DNA of 64,000 bases from Acidobacteriota bacterium (GCA_027459505.1 DAIDIE010000009.1:1-64000); one strand, 5' to 3'. Shown: positions 52,629 to 63,144, counted from the first letter of the stretch. Notes: generated by a model from the letters alone, not told the origin. A program made the numbers and translations.

Positions 52629-54206
52629 TTGAACCTGGACGAGGAAATCTATCAACAGCGGCAGGAAAAGCTGCGCCAACTCGAGGCTTTGGGCTACCAG
52701 TCGTATCCCCACAGCTTTGCCTTCAGTCATACCCTGGAGCAAATCCAGCAGCAGTTCGCCGCCAGGACTGCTGAGCAACTGGAAGCCGAGCGGCTTGCGG
52801 TGCGCGCTGCGGGCCGCATTGTCGCCCTGCGTGGCCACGGCAAGACCGGCTTCGCTCACCTGCTGCAGGGGGGCGCCCGTTTGCAGATTTATGTTCGCCA
52901 GGACGCCCTCGACGAGCGGCAATTTTCGCTCTGGAAGCTGCTCGATCTGGGGGATTTCATCGGCGTGCGCGGCTACCTGTTCCGCACCCGCACCGGGGAA
53001 CTCACCATTCATGTCGAAGAGCTCTTTTTCCTGGCCAAGGATTTGTTGCCTCTGCCGGAAAAGTGGCATGGCCTGCAGGATGTCGAGCGCCGCTATCGCA
53101 TGCGTTATCTCGATCTGGCCGTCAACGCCGGTGTGCGGGATGTCTTCGTTACCCGCAGCCGCCTGGTGCAGTCGATGCGACAGGCGTTGAACCAGCGGGG
53201 CTACCTGGAAGTGGAAACCCCGATGATGCAGTCGATTTATGGCGGCGCCGCGGCGCGTCCCTTCATCACGCACCACCATGCCTTGGACCTGCAGCTTTAC
53301 CTGCGCATCGCTCCGGAACTGTACCTGAAGCGGCTCATCGTGGGCGGATTGGAGCGGGTTTACGAGATTAACCGGAATTTTCGCAATGAGGGCATCTCCA
53401 CCCATCACAATCCCGAGTTCACAATGTTGGAGTTTTACGAAGCCTACAGCGACTACCGCGTGCTGATGGATTTCAGCGAGGAGCTGTTGGCGCGGGTGGC
53501 GCGCGAAGTCACCGGTTCGGAACAGGTGACCTACGGTGAACATGTCCTGGATTTCAGTAAACTGCGCCGTTTGAGTCTGCGCGACGCGATCTGTGAATTT
53601 TGGCCGGCGGAAGCGGCGCCCGCCCCCTCCGGCGAGGAGGTGCGCCGCCACGCGGCGGAACCGGACTTGGTGGCGCGCTATAACCAATGGGCGGAACGGG
53701 CGGGACGTGCTCCGATCGCCGTGCGGGGTGGGGAAGAGGAAGGCGTGCTGCTGACGGCGCTATTTGAAGCGGTTGCCGAGCAACATCTGATTCAGCCGAC
53801 CATCATCTACGATTTTCCGGTGGCCGTCTCACCCCTGGCTAAGAACAAAGGTGACGAGCCAGCCTGGGTGGAACGCTTTGAAATCTACGCCGCGGGCATG
53901 GAGCTGGCCAATGGATACAGCGAGCTCAATGACCCCGAAGAGCAGCGCCGCCGCTTCGAGCAGCAATTGCGCGCGCGCGAGCGCGGGGACGCGGAAGCCC
54001 ACCAAATGGATGAAGATTATGTCCGGGCGTTGAGCTATGGCATGCCCCCCACCGCCGGCGAGGGGATCGGAATTGATCGCCTTTGTATGTTGCTGAGCAA
54101 CTCCGCTTCCATTCGTGATGTCATATTGTTTCCGCTGTTGCGTCCGCAAACAGCAGGCAGCGAGGATGGTGGCAGTGAAGAAAGCAACAGCGCTCCAATC
54201 CGATGA
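52629..54206 (+). CDS. lysS: Lysyl-tRNA synthetase, class II
   Basis: Charges tRNA-Lys. 525 residues: an N-terminal OB-fold anticodon-binding domain (RAAGRIVALRGHGKTGFAHL), then the class II core with motif 1 (NQRGYLEVETPMMQS), motif 2 (EINRNFRNEGISTHHNPEFT) and motif 3 (GEGIGIDRLCMLL). TTG 52629 follows AGGAG. Length is normal for bacterial LysS. Monocistronic by spacing. Confidence 0.97.
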   Translation: MNLDEEIYQQRQEKLRQLEALGYQSYPHSFAFSHTLEQIQQQFAARTAEQLEAERLAVRAAGRIVALRGHGKTGFAHLLQGGARLQIYVRQDALDERQFSLWKLLDLGDFIGVRGYLFRTRTGELTIHVEELFFLAKDLLPLPEKWHGLQDVERRYRMRYLDLAVNAGVRDVFVTRSRLVQSMRQALNQRGYLEVETPMMQSIYGGAAARPFITHHHALDLQLYLRIAPELYLKRLIVGGLERVYEINRNFRNEGISTHHNPEFTMLEFYEAYSDYRVLMDFSEELLARVAREVTGSEQVTYGEHVLDFSKLRRLSLRDAICEFWPAEAAPAPSGEEVRRHAAEPDLVARYNQWAERAGRAPIAVRGGEEEGVLLTALFEAVAEQHLIQPTIIYDFPVAVSPLAKNKGDEPAWVERFEIYAAGMELANGYSELNDPEEQRRRFEQQLRARERGDAEAHQMDEDYVRALSYGMPPTAGEGIGIDRLCMLLSNSASIRDVILFPLLRPQTAGSEDGGSEESNSAPIR

Positions 54207-54347
54207 ACACGCCCCCAAAAGAACGGTCTTGTGCCTTGTCTGGTTTGCGCTAAATCCTTAGCTGTCTGTACTTTAGCGGGATAACTCACCGCTCGTGTTG
54301 TATACTGAAACGGTGCCTTGACGGGCGTAGAAACCATCTGAGGTATT

Positions 54348-56195
54348 GTGCGAAAACCCTTTTTGGAGCAATTGGAGCAGCGGGTTCTGGTGGCCGATGG
54401 CGCGATGGGCACCATGCTTTATGCCCGTGGCATTTCCATCAAAAATTGCTTCGATGAACTGAACCTCTCTCAGCCTCAGTTGGTGCGGGAAATTCACCAA
54501 GCCTACGTGCAGGCCGGCGCCGACATTATCCAGACCAACACCTTTGGCGCCAATGCGATTCGCTTGGGACGTTTCAACCTGGCTGGCAAAGTTGCCGAAA
54601 TTAACCGCGCCGGCGTGCAAATTGCCCGTGAGGCGGCAGGCGATGATCACTATGTCGCCGGCTCCATTGGCCCCCTGGGTGTTCGTCTGCAGCCGTTGGG
54701 GAAACTTTCTTTTGCGGAAGCCCATGCTTGCTTTCGCGAGCAGACTGAGGCCCTTGCCGGCTGCGACATCGACCTGATCGTCCTTGAGACGTTCGGCGAT
54801 CTCAATGAAATCCGTGAAGCAATCTTTGCGGTGCGCGAGGTTTGTCACCTGCCGCTGGTTGCGCACATGAGCATTGACGACGAGGGACGCAGTCTGGATG
54901 GGAGTTCGCCCGTCGAGTTTGCCCGCCGCTTGACCGAGTGGGGCGCCGACGTCGTCGGCGTCAATTGCAGTGTGGGGCCCGTCTCGATGCTGGAAGCGTT
55001 GGAGAAGATGCGGCATGCCACCGCGAAGCCGTTGGCGGCCCAGCCCAATGCTGGTAAGCCACGCAACATCGATGGCCGTAACCTTTACCTCGTATCGGCG
55101 GAATACATGGCCGACTACTCCCGCCGGTTCATCGACGCTGGAGCGCGCATCGTGGGAGGCTGTTGCGGGACCACTCCCGAGCACATCAAGTGGATTCGTA
55201 ACTATGTGCGCGCCACTACTCCGGGCAAAAAGCGCCTGGAAGTGAACATACAGGCACTAGAAAACGCTGGCATTCTGGCGCCTATTGCGACGGCGGGACG
55301 CTCCAGGCTGGCCCGTAAATTGGTGAACCGGGAGTTTATTACTCTCGTGGAAATCTTGCCACCGCGTGGCAGCGATGCCGGCAAGGAACTCGCGAGCGCC
55401 CGTTTGCTGATTGATGCGGGTGCCGACGCGATCAATATTCCCGATGGTCCCAGGGCCAGCGCCCGCATGAGCAACCTGGCGCTCGCCGTGATGCTGCAAC
55501 GGGAGGGCATCGAGTCCGTTCTGCATTACTGTTGCCGCGATCGCAACGTGATCAGCATGCAGTCGGATTTGCTCGGCGGCTACGCCTTGGGGCTGCGAAA
55601 CCTGATCCTGATTACCGGCGATCCCCCCAAGCTGGGCAACTATACTGACGCCACCGCTGTCTTCGACATTGATTCAATCGGCTTGACCAGACTGGCGAAC
55701 AATCTGAATCGCGGTCTTGATCTCGGGGGCAATGCCATTGGCAGCCAGACCGGCTTTTTGGTCGGCGTGGGCGCCAATCCCGGTGCGCCCGACCTTGAAG
55801 AGGAGATGCGCCGTCTGCGTCTGAAAATCGAGGCTGGCGCCGACTACGTTGTAACCCAGCCTGTATTTGACTTAAAGCTGCTGGAGAGTTTCCTGGAACA
55901 AATGCGGGACTTTCGTGTCCCGGTGATTGCCGGTATCTGGCCCCTGGTAAGCTTCCGGCAGGCGGAATTTATGCAGAACGAGCTGCGCGTGGCTGTTCCC
56001 GAGGCGATTCGCGAACGCATGCGCGCCGCCTCCACCAGTGAAGCGGCCCGGCAAGAGGGGCTGCGCATCGCGCTGGAAATGTTGTCCAGCATCCGCCCTC
56101 GGATTGAAGGTGTGCAAATCAGTGTTTTGGGGCGGAATCAAGCCGCCCTCGAACTGTTGCGCGCCGCCCAAAAGATTCCGGTCGTGGCTCACTAA
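54348..56195 (+). CDS. Bifunctional homocysteine S-methyltransferase / methylenetetrahydrofolate reductase
   Basis: 615-residue fusion. Residues ~1-290 form a homocysteine S-methyltransferase domain (VADGAMGTMLYARG, DIIQTNTFGAN) with the zinc ligands C207 in GVNCSVGP and C272-C273 in GGCCGTTPEHIKW. Residues ~310-615 are a MetF-type reductase (LVEILPPRGSDAGKELASAR, LILITGDPPKLGNYTDAT, LVGVGANPGAPDLEEEM). It couples 5-methyl-THF production to methionine synthesis without cobalamin-binding domains. GTG 54348. Upstream of ahcY by 53 bp. TATACT at 54301 may be its -10. Confidence 0.94.
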   Translation: MRKPFLEQLEQRVLVADGAMGTMLYARGISIKNCFDELNLSQPQLVREIHQAYVQAGADIIQTNTFGANAIRLGRFNLAGKVAEINRAGVQIAREAAGDDHYVAGSIGPLGVRLQPLGKLSFAEAHACFREQTEALAGCDIDLIVLETFGDLNEIREAIFAVREVCHLPLVAHMSIDDEGRSLDGSSPVEFARRLTEWGADVVGVNCSVGPVSMLEALEKMRHATAKPLAAQPNAGKPRNIDGRNLYLVSAEYMADYSRRFIDAGARIVGGCCGTTPEHIKWIRNYVRATTPGKKRLEVNIQALENAGILAPIATAGRSRLARKLVNREFITLVEILPPRGSDAGKELASARLLIDAGADAINIPDGPRASARMSNLALAVMLQREGIESVLHYCCRDRNVISMQSDLLGGYALGLRNLILITGDPPKLGNYTDATAVFDIDSIGLTRLANNLNRGLDLGGNAIGSQTGFLVGVGANPGAPDLEEEMRRLRLKIEAGADYVVTQPVFDLKLLESFLEQMRDFRVPVIAGIWPLVSFRQAEFMQNELRVAVPEAIRERMRAASTSEAARQEGLRIALEMLSSIRPRIEGVQISVLGRNQAALELLRAAQKIPVVAH

Positions 56196-56248
56196 AGCCG
56201 CGTCTGAGACGTGTACGCGGCTGCTGCCGCTAGAGGAGAGCTGTTTTC

Positions 56249-57526
56249 ATGAGTGTAGCCAGTAAGCCCACCAAGGGCGATGTGAAAGATTTTTCTCTTG
56301 CCGAACTCGGCAAAAACCGTATCGAGTGGGCGAACCAGTCCATGCCGGTGCTGCAGCTCATTCGCAAGGAATTCATCAAGAGCCAGCCATTGAAGGGCCT
56401 GCGCGTTGCCGCCTGCCTGCATGTGACCACCGAAACCGCCAACCTGATGATCGCCTTGCGCGATGGCGGCGCTGAGATCGCTCTCTGTGCTTCCAATCCG
56501 CTGAGCACTCAGGACGACGTGGCCGCCGCCCTCACCAGCGAGTACAACATCCCCACCTACGCCATCAAAGGCGAGGACCACGCCACCTATTACAACCATC
56601 TCAACTCCGCCCTCGACCTGAAGCCCCACTTCACGATGGATGACGGCGCCGATCTCGTTACCGAAGCTTTGACCAAGCGTAAAGATGTCGTGGAAGGCGT
56701 GCTGGGCGGTACCGAGGAGACCACCACCGGCGTGATCCGCCTGCGCGCCATGGCCAAGGATGGCGTGCTGCGCTATCCCATCGTTGCCATCAACGATGCC
56801 GACACCAAGCATCTTTTTGACAACCGTTACGGCACCGGGCAAAGCACGATCGATGGCATCATTCGCGCCACGAACCTGCTTTTTGCCGGCCAGAAGGTTG
56901 TCATCGCCGGTTATGGCTGGTGCGGCCGCGGTGTGGCGTTGCGCGCCCGCGGGCTTGGCGCGGACGTCATCGTCACCGAAGTCGATCCCACCCGCGCGCT
57001 GGAGGCGGTCATGGACGGCTATCGCGTCATGTCCATGGCCGAGGCCGTGCAGATTGGCAACATCTTCATCACCGTCACCGGCGACAAGCACGTCATCGGA
57101 CGCGAACACTTCGAAAAAATGCGCTCCGGCGCCGTAGTCTGCAACAGCGGCCACTTCAATGTGGAACTCGACCTGGTGGCCCTGGAAAAACTGAGCAGCG
57201 GCAAACGCACGGTGCGCCCCTTCGTCGAAGAGTACAGCCTGCGCGATGGCCGCAAGATCTACATCCTCGGCGAAGGCCGCCTGATCAACCTCGCCTCCGC
57301 CGAAGGCCACCCGGCGTCGGTGATGGATATGTCCTTCGCCAACCAGGCGTTATCTCTGCAGTACCTCGCGCAGGAGCACAAACAGCTCAAGCCGGATGTC
57401 TACCGCGTCCCGGTGGAACTCGATAAGCGGGTTGCCGCCCTCAAGCTCGAATCCATGGGCATTCAGATTGATCGCCTGACTCCGGAGCAGGAGAAGTACC
57501 TCAACTCCTGGCAGGAGGGAACCTAG
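56249..57526 (+). CDS. ahcY: Adenosylhomocysteinase
   Basis: Hydrolyses S-adenosylhomocysteine to homocysteine and adenosine, using NAD. 425 residues with [20 protein letters not shown], the conserved [13 protein letters not shown] and [18 protein letters not shown], the NAD-binding [19 protein letters not shown], and [15 protein letters not shown] 56249 follows AGAGGAGAG. Shorter than plant enzymes, as in many bacteria. With metHF upstream it regenerates methionine from SAH. Confidence 0.97.
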   Translation: MSVASKPTKGDVKDFSLAELGKNRIEWANQSMPVLQLIRKEFIKSQPLKGLRVAACLHVTTETANLMIALRDGGAEIALCASNPLSTQDDVAAALTSEYNIPTYAIKGEDHATYYNHLNSALDLKPHFTMDDGADLVTEALTKRKDVVEGVLGGTEETTTGVIRLRAMAKDGVLRYPIVAINDADTKHLFDNRYGTGQSTIDGIIRATNLLFAGQKVVIAGYGWCGRGVALRARGLGADVIVTEVDPTRALEAVMDGYRVMSMAEAVQIGNIFITVTGDKHVIGREHFEKMRSGAVVCNSGHFNVELDLVALEKLSSGKRTVRPFVEEYSLRDGRKIYILGEGRLINLASAEGHPASVMDMSFANQALSLQYLAQEHKQLKPDVYRVPVELDKRVAALKLESMGIQIDRLTPEQEKYLNSWQEGT

Positions 57527-57527
57527 T

Positions 57528-58004
57528 TTGGTCTACCGGGATTGGCAACAATTCCTGCCAGAACGCGGCCGGCTGAAAGCAGCTGGCCGCGTTCTCGTCT
57601 TCGCCAACGGCTGCTTTGACCTGCTGCACCCGGGCCACTTGCACCTGTTGCAGCAGGCTCGCGGCCTGGGAGACGCGCTCATTGTCGCTATCAACAGCGA
57701 TCGCAGTGTTCAGGTCAATAAAGGACCCACTCGCCCAATCATTCCCGAAGCCGAGCGCGCTGAAGTGCTGGATGGCCTCGCCTTTGTCGATTACGTGACC
57801 TTCTTCGACGCCCCCACGCCGCGCGAACTGATCGCCGGCCTGCTGCCCGACGTGCTGGTCAAGGGGGCTGACTGGGCCGCCGATGCGGTGGTTGGCCGCG
57901 AAGAAGTGGAAGCCGCCGGCGGCCGCGTGGAACGCCTCCAGCTCGAACCGGGCTTCTCCACGAGCAACATCATCGCCAGGGTGATCGCGGCATCCGGAAA
58001 GTAG
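57528..58004 (+). CDS. rfaE2: D-beta-D-heptose 1-phosphate adenylyltransferase
   Basis: Stand-alone version of the C-terminal half of HldE. Activates heptose-1-phosphate to ADP-heptose for LPS core. 158 residues with [20 protein letters not shown] (HxGH nucleotidyltransferase motif), [15 protein letters not shown], and [14 protein letters not shown] (terminal loop). TTG 57528 begins 1 bp after the ahcY stop; GGAGG overlaps the ahcY end. No other heptose genes are in this window. Confidence 0.94.
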   Translation: MVYRDWQQFLPERGRLKAAGRVLVFANGCFDLLHPGHLHLLQQARGLGDALIVAINSDRSVQVNKGPTRPIIPEAERAEVLDGLAFVDYVTFFDAPTPRELIAGLLPDVLVKGADWAADAVVGREEVEAAGGRVERLQLEPGFSTSNIIARVIAASGK

Positions 58005-58189
58005 TCCGCTCCCCTGATTGCTGAACAAGGCAAGCAACCTACAACAACACCACAGTCATAGGCGCAAGAACCCACCGCCTTTGGCGCAAGCATGAGCGCA
58101 ATTTGCGCAAACCGGAGCTACGGGACGCGGCACTTACCGCTCGCCCGCTTTGCGCAATTTTCCATTGACCGCGACGATATACTTTCACC

Positions 58190-60856
58190 ATGCGTCGTGT
58201 CTCTTTGTCTTTGTGCGCCATTTTGTGGCTGGCCTTGCAATCGAGCGGCTGTGGCGGAGGTTCGCCGGCGGTCTCCAGCGTAACCGGTCCCGTTGCGGCG
58301 ACCCCGGTTGTCACCTTAACTCCCTCTTCGCAGACCGTTACTAGCACGCAAAGTCTCAATCTATCGATCAAGGTAGCCGGCGCGAATGGCACGCCCACCG
58401 GATCGGTTACGGTTTCCAGCGGCTCATATAGTTCGTCCGCAACCGCCCTGAGCAATGGTTCGGCGACCATCGTGGTACCCGCGGGTACGCTAGCGGCGGG
58501 CACGGACAGTCTCACGGCGAAATACACCCCGGATACGGCCAGCTCGGCTATCTACAACAGCGCTTCAGGCAGCGCAACCGTCACTGTGACTTCCAGCTCC
58601 AGCGTCAACATTACCGTCAACATTGACACTCTGGTCAACCGTCATCAGATCAGCCCATTCGTCTACGGAAACAACGATCAGAATATTTCCGATATTTCCG
58701 ACGTGGGCTACACCTTTTCGCGGTTTGGCGGCAATGACGCTTCCAATTACAACTGGAAGCTGCAGACGCGCAACTCCGCCGCCGACTGGTATTTCGAGGA
58801 CTACGGGCAGGCCGGCGATCAAGTCGGTCTTATTACCCAGGCCCAGAATGCGGGTAGTCACGCCCTTACCACAATGTCGATGATGGATTGGGTGGCGGGT
58901 CAGGCTGAAACCAGCGCCAATCGCAACTGGAGTTACTCGGTGGCGCTGTTTGGCCCACAGTGTTCGACCGACCCCTACAATAGCGACGCGGGCAATGGGC
59001 AGAAGACCGACTGTAAGACGCCGGTCACCAGCCAGGCGGTGACCAGCGCCTATTACCCGCTGGTGGACACTCCCGCGGATTGTCCCCCGGGAACCAGCGA
59101 TGGCGTCACCTGTATCGACCGCCAAACCTGGGCGCAGGCGCTGGCCACGGCTTTCAACGGTTCTACCGCGGCTTGTCAGGTTCCCTACTTCGCCAATACC
59201 TCCTGTCATTTCTACGACATGGATAACGAGCCCGACATTTGGAATGGTACCCATCGCGATGTGCATCCGGCGCCCGCCGGCTACGACGAACTCGCCAATC
59301 TTTTCGAGAGGGAATCCAGCAATCTCAAGCAGTGGGATCCCGCCGCGGTGCGCTTCGGCCCGGTGTTCTGCTGCTGGTGGTTTTACTGGAATGGCGCCAA
59401 TGGGGCGGATAAGCCTAACCATGCCGGCATCGACTTTCTTCCCTGGTGGCTGAATCAGGTGTATTGGATGGACCGGATCAATGGCGCGCGCACGCTGGAC
59501 GTCTTCGATGTCCACGCCTACGCCGACTGTGGTTCCACCAACGGCTTCACCAACGCGCAGCTGCGCGCCGCCACCGCCGCTTGCGCACAATTTTATTGGG
59601 ATCCGGCCACGCTGAACGCGGACACGAATAACACCTATACCAGCAACGAAGAACCTTCCCCCGGCATTCCCTTTGTCATCCCTCGTTTGAAAGCGATGGT
59701 GAATGAAATCTATCCCGGCACCCCGCTCTCGTTTACCGAGTGGGGCGCCGGACTGGCGGCCAATGCCTCGGCGGATTTTTCCACTGCACTTGCCGATGCC
59801 GACACGCTCGGCGTGTTCGGGCGGGAGGGCTTGAGCTTCGCCTCGCGCTGGGGCGGCCCCTCGCCGGGCACGCCGGAATATTTGGCCTGGAAACTGTTTA
59901 CCAATTATGACGGCGCCCACAGCCGGTTCGGGACACTCTCGGTTGCCGATGCCAGCACCGCCAGTTCCGCCCTCTTTACCAGCTACGCCGCACTCGAGCA
60001 GAACAGTACGGCAATGACTATCATGGTGATCAACAAGGATCCAAACAACAGCGCTCTGGTCACCTTTAACCTGAACGGCTTCAGTCCCACTTCCTACGTC
60101 GCCTACACGTTGAGTGCGGCCTCGTCCAGCGCGATCTCCACCTCCGCTTCCCAGCCCTGGACGGGTACCCAGAGTTTTGCCCCGTACAGCATCACGCTCT
60201 TGGTGGTGCCGGGGAGCGAGCCCGCTCCGCCGACATCGGAGTGGTACCTGAATCCGGACGACTTAATGGTTCCGGCAGCTGGCAGCGCGCTCCTTCACCC
60301 CGCGATCAGTAGCGGCACAGCCAATGTGACGCTCAGCTCAGCGGCCTTCGACGCCTTCGAGGGAGCGCCGGCATGTGCAGGTACGCTCACCATCACCAAT
60401 GCGGCGATCACGCCGGCACAGCCCGCAACTATTACCGTTAATGCGCCCAGCGCTCCCGGTTTCTGCCACTATACCGTCACGGGGACCGATGGCGCCGCTA
60501 CCCAAACCCAGGGCGGATGGATCGTGGTTGGCAATCCGCCCGCCACACTTTCACAGACGGGCAACAATCAGTCGGGAAGTGCGGGATCGGCGCTGCCACT
60601 GCCCCTGACGGTAACATTGAATCCCGGCCAGTCGGGAGGCTCCGCCTCGGGTGCGGGCATTCTGTTTACCACAACCGCCGGCACGCTCTCCAATGGGACC
60701 AGCAGCGGCAGCAGCGTAATAGCCACAACCAACGCCGCCGGGTTGGCGTCGGTAACCCTGAATCTGCCCGCCACCGCGGGCGTGGTGCACGTCACCGCGC
60801 AGGCGCAGTTCGCGCTCGGGGGCGCCACGGTGAACTTTACTGAAACCGCGAATTAG
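58190..60856 (+). CDS. Secreted GH44-type endoglucanase/xyloglucanase lipoprotein
   Basis: 888 residues. A signal peptide ends at LQSSGC (lipobox), then a Thr/Ser linker, an Ig-like bacterial domain (about 45-130), and a large catalytic domain (about 140-690) with ISPFVYGNNDQN, FSRFGGNDASNYNWKLQ, YDMDNEPDIWNGTHRD (likely acid/base Glu) and LSFTEWGAG (likely nucleophile Glu), the arrangement of GH44. A C-terminal big-1-like Ig domain follows (about 775-888). TATACT at 58178 ends 6 nt before ATG, with no Shine-Dalgarno. Confidence 0.87.
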   Translation: MRRVSLSLCAILWLALQSSGCGGGSPAVSSVTGPVAATPVVTLTPSSQTVTSTQSLNLSIKVAGANGTPTGSVTVSSGSYSSSATALSNGSATIVVPAGTLAAGTDSLTAKYTPDTASSAIYNSASGSATVTVTSSSSVNITVNIDTLVNRHQISPFVYGNNDQNISDISDVGYTFSRFGGNDASNYNWKLQTRNSAADWYFEDYGQAGDQVGLITQAQNAGSHALTTMSMMDWVAGQAETSANRNWSYSVALFGPQCSTDPYNSDAGNGQKTDCKTPVTSQAVTSAYYPLVDTPADCPPGTSDGVTCIDRQTWAQALATAFNGSTAACQVPYFANTSCHFYDMDNEPDIWNGTHRDVHPAPAGYDELANLFERESSNLKQWDPAAVRFGPVFCCWWFYWNGANGADKPNHAGIDFLPWWLNQVYWMDRINGARTLDVFDVHAYADCGSTNGFTNAQLRAATAACAQFYWDPATLNADTNNTYTSNEEPSPGIPFVIPRLKAMVNEIYPGTPLSFTEWGAGLAANASADFSTALADADTLGVFGREGLSFASRWGGPSPGTPEYLAWKLFTNYDGAHSRFGTLSVADASTASSALFTSYAALEQNSTAMTIMVINKDPNNSALVTFNLNGFSPTSYVAYTLSAASSSAISTSASQPWTGTQSFAPYSITLLVVPGSEPAPPTSEWYLNPDDLMVPAAGSALLHPAISSGTANVTLSSAAFDAFEGAPACAGTLTITNAAITPAQPATITVNAPSAPGFCHYTVTGTDGAATQTQGGWIVVGNPPATLSQTGNNQSGSAGSALPLPLTVTLNPGQSGGSASGAGILFTTTAGTLSNGTSSGSSVIATTNAAGLASVTLNLPATAGVVHVTAQAQFALGGATVNFTETAN

Positions 60857-60965
60857 CCGGGCAAGCCCTGGCAGCGAGCAGCCGCCCCCGGCTTCGCGCT
60901 GGGCGTGGGATGGAAGGGACGGCTGGAGTCCGACGTGGCGGTAAAAGCGCCCGTCCCGCTTCCGC

Positions 60966-61958
60966 CTAGTCCGCCGCTGGCGACGGATGGGCCTGCCGGA
61001 ACGGCGAACAGCAGGGCTTGCGGAACGGTTTGAATTCCATGTACTCGATACGGCTGTAGTTGGGATCAAACAGGTTCAACTGCCATTTGCCATCCAGACC
61101 CTTTTGCCGGTGCTCTGCTTTGCTTGGTTTCCAACCGTTGGCTTCCAGCTTGTCTTGCGTCCTGGTCATGTCCCGCACCCCCAGCGAAAAATGATCCAGA
61201 ACGCCGCTTTGCCGCAGGCTGACATGGGCGGGCTGGTTGAGCATGTACTCCAGCCATTGATGGCCGTTGGGCACCTGCATCGACACCCAGTCGATCTGAC
61301 TCGGCTTCAACGGCGGGTAATTGGTGCCCTGCACCTTGGAGGCGTCCGGATCGAGGTTGCCGGCCTTCATGCCTCCGAACCAATACAGGCGAAATCCCAG
61401 GATGTCTTTGTAAAACTTGTCTTCCGCAGCACGGCTGTGGACCTTGTAGCCCACGTGGATGATCTGTCGCGAAGTTGCCTGCGGGGTGGGCGCGGGCACT
61501 TTCTGATGCTTGGGGCGCTGCACGAACTCCACTTTGTTGCCCTCGGGGTCGCGCACCAGGAAGCTCCGGCTGCCGTCGGAATGCACCGTAAGGCGGGCGG
61601 GAACTCTGACGCCTTTGCTTTTGAGATACCGCCGCAACTGGCTGGCGTTGGCCGTTGTGAACGCCACATGGTCCAGCATGCTTTCCGGATGCGGGTTGGT
61701 CGCCTTGCGGTAGCCGACCCATTGATGTCCAACCCAAAAGCGCCGCACCTGCCCGCGCTCGATCAGCGGTGCGGGCGTGAGCCCCATGAGCTGTTTGTAG
61801 AGGTGATCGACCCCGGCGACGTCAGTGGTGTAGAAAGCAATGTGGTCAATGCCGGTGATGGCTGGGCGAGTGGGAGCTTGGGGGCTTTTTGCCTGTGAGA
61901 CGCTCGGCAGCAACGTGCATAGCAGCGCCACGCCTGCCAGAATCTTGGCGAGCTTCAT
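60966..61958 (-). CDS. Secreted two-domain VOC (glyoxalase-like) protein
   Basis: 330 residues. Signal peptide (LAKILAGVALLCTLLPSVSQ) then two VOC beta-alpha-beta-beta-beta units: domain 1 (about 35-152; TGIDHIAFYTTDVAGVDHLY to DPEGNKVEFVQRPK) and domain 2 (about 165-310; QIIHVGYKVHSRAAEDKFYK to DPNYSRIEYMEF). His/Glu ligands are retained (DHIAF, KVEF, HVGY, IEYM). The family includes dioxygenases, isomerases and resistance proteins; the activity is unknown. Secretion of such a protein is unusual. AGGAG precedes ATG 61958. Confidence 0.85.
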   Translation of the reverse strand: MKLAKILAGVALLCTLLPSVSQAKSPQAPTRPAITGIDHIAFYTTDVAGVDHLYKQLMGLTPAPLIERGQVRRFWVGHQWVGYRKATNPHPESMLDHVAFTTANASQLRRYLKSKGVRVPARLTVHSDGSRSFLVRDPEGNKVEFVQRPKHQKVPAPTPQATSRQIIHVGYKVHSRAAEDKFYKDILGFRLYWFGGMKAGNLDPDASKVQGTNYPPLKPSQIDWVSMQVPNGHQWLEYMLNQPAHVSLRQSGVLDHFSLGVRDMTRTQDKLEANGWKPSKAEHRQKGLDGKWQLNLFDPNYSRIEYMEFKPFRKPCCSPFRQAHPSPAAD

Positions 61959-62043
61959 GGAGTTCCTCCGCGGTATTTGAACAGAAGCGAAGGTCCGCCC
62001 CTGCTCTTTGCAGAGTACCTCAAAGGCCGCTGGCTGCTGCGCC

Positions 62044-63006
62044 CTACACCGTCAAGACCAGCTTCCCGCGCACGTGTCCGCGTTTGCTTTCGTCCAGTGC
62101 CAGCGCCGCATCCTCCAGGGGAAATGCCCGCAACCTGGGCAAGCTCAGGCGGCCGCTGTCCACCAGTTCGCTCAGATCGGCTAATGCCGACGAGGAGCGT
62201 TTCATGTTGGCGTTGAGGCCATGAACATTTTGCTGGCCCAGCGCCGCCGCATCAGCGGCGCCCAGGATGCTGACCAGACGGCCGCCGCTTTTCAGGGCCG
62301 CCGCCACGTGGGTTACCTCTGCCGGTCCGTCCACCAGTTCCGCCACCGCGTCCACGCCGCCGGGGTAAATTCCGCGCGTCGCTGCCACCACGTCATTGTT
62401 GCTGTGGTCGATGACATCGCGCGCCCCGAGCTCTTCGACCGCGTCGGCGGCATCCGCCCGCGCTGTCGCTACCACGTGCGCTCCCTGCATGGCCGCTAGC
62501 TGCACGACAAAGCTGCCAACCCCTCCGCTGGCGCCCACCACCAGAATCGATTGCCCTGGCCGCAATCGCAGCGCCTCCACCACCGCCAGCGCGGTCAGAC
62601 CCGCGATGGGCAGGGCAGCTGCCCCCGCAAAGTCCAGGGTTCTGGGCTTGAGCGCCAGCACCCCTTCTTCGGGCACCACCATGAATTCGGCAAAACTGCC
62701 GCCCATAAACACCGATCCGTAGACTTCATCGCCTTCGCGATAGCGGCTGGAATTGGGCCCGGTCTGTTCGATGATTCCAGCCACGTCTGAGCCCAGTACG
62801 CACGGGAAATGCGCTTGCGGCAGAGGGATGAAGCCATCGCGTACCTTCCAGTCCACCGGGTTCACGCCCGCCGCTCGCACCCGTATCAGTACCTCTCCCG
62901 CTCTGGGGTGTGGCGTGGGCAGGTGGCGCAGTGTTCCCCGATCCCCAAATTCATCAATGGCAAAAGCGCGCATGCGCGCTGGAATCCGAAACGGCTGAGT
63001 AGCCAT
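62044..63006 (-). CDS. Zinc-independent MDR quinone-oxidoreductase-like protein
   Basis: 320 residues of the medium-chain dehydrogenase/reductase superfamily, NADPH:quinone reductase type: RAAGVNPVDWKVRDGF, VLGSDVAGIIEQTG, SILVVGASGGVGSFVVQLA (nucleotide-binding glycines) and VDAVAELVDGPAEV. Zinc-ligand Cys residues of alcohol dehydrogenases are absent. ATG 63006 follows GGAAGG. It lies 85 bp upstream of the VOC gene on the same strand and may be cotranscribed. Confidence 0.92.
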   Translation of the reverse strand: MATQPFRIPARMRAFAIDEFGDRGTLRHLPTPHPRAGEVLIRVRAAGVNPVDWKVRDGFIPLPQAHFPCVLGSDVAGIIEQTGPNSSRYREGDEVYGSVFMGGSFAEFMVVPEEGVLALKPRTLDFAGAAALPIAGLTALAVVEALRLRPGQSILVVGASGGVGSFVVQLAAMQGAHVVATARADAADAVEELGARDVIDHSNNDVVAATRGIYPGGVDAVAELVDGPAEVTHVAAALKSGGRLVSILGAADAAALGQQNVHGLNANMKRSSSALADLSELVDSGRLSLPRLRAFPLEDAALALDESKRGHVRGKLVLTV

Positions 63007-63144
63007 GAGCACCTTCCAGTAAAGGCGAATTCGTGGTTTGAGATGCACCCGGCATTGCCTCGGTTGGGGGCCTGTTTGGGACTCGGCGCGCGGCGGGGGG
63101 GCCGTGCGGCCTTCCCCGCTGCTACTCTGGTCTGGGAGGACCGG

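Noticed and set aside
58165-58183. TTGACC plus TATACT as a full sigma-70 promoter for the GH44 gene
   Set aside because: The spacing is 7 bp, far from 17. Only the -10-like element is kept, as possible evidence for a leaderless transcript.
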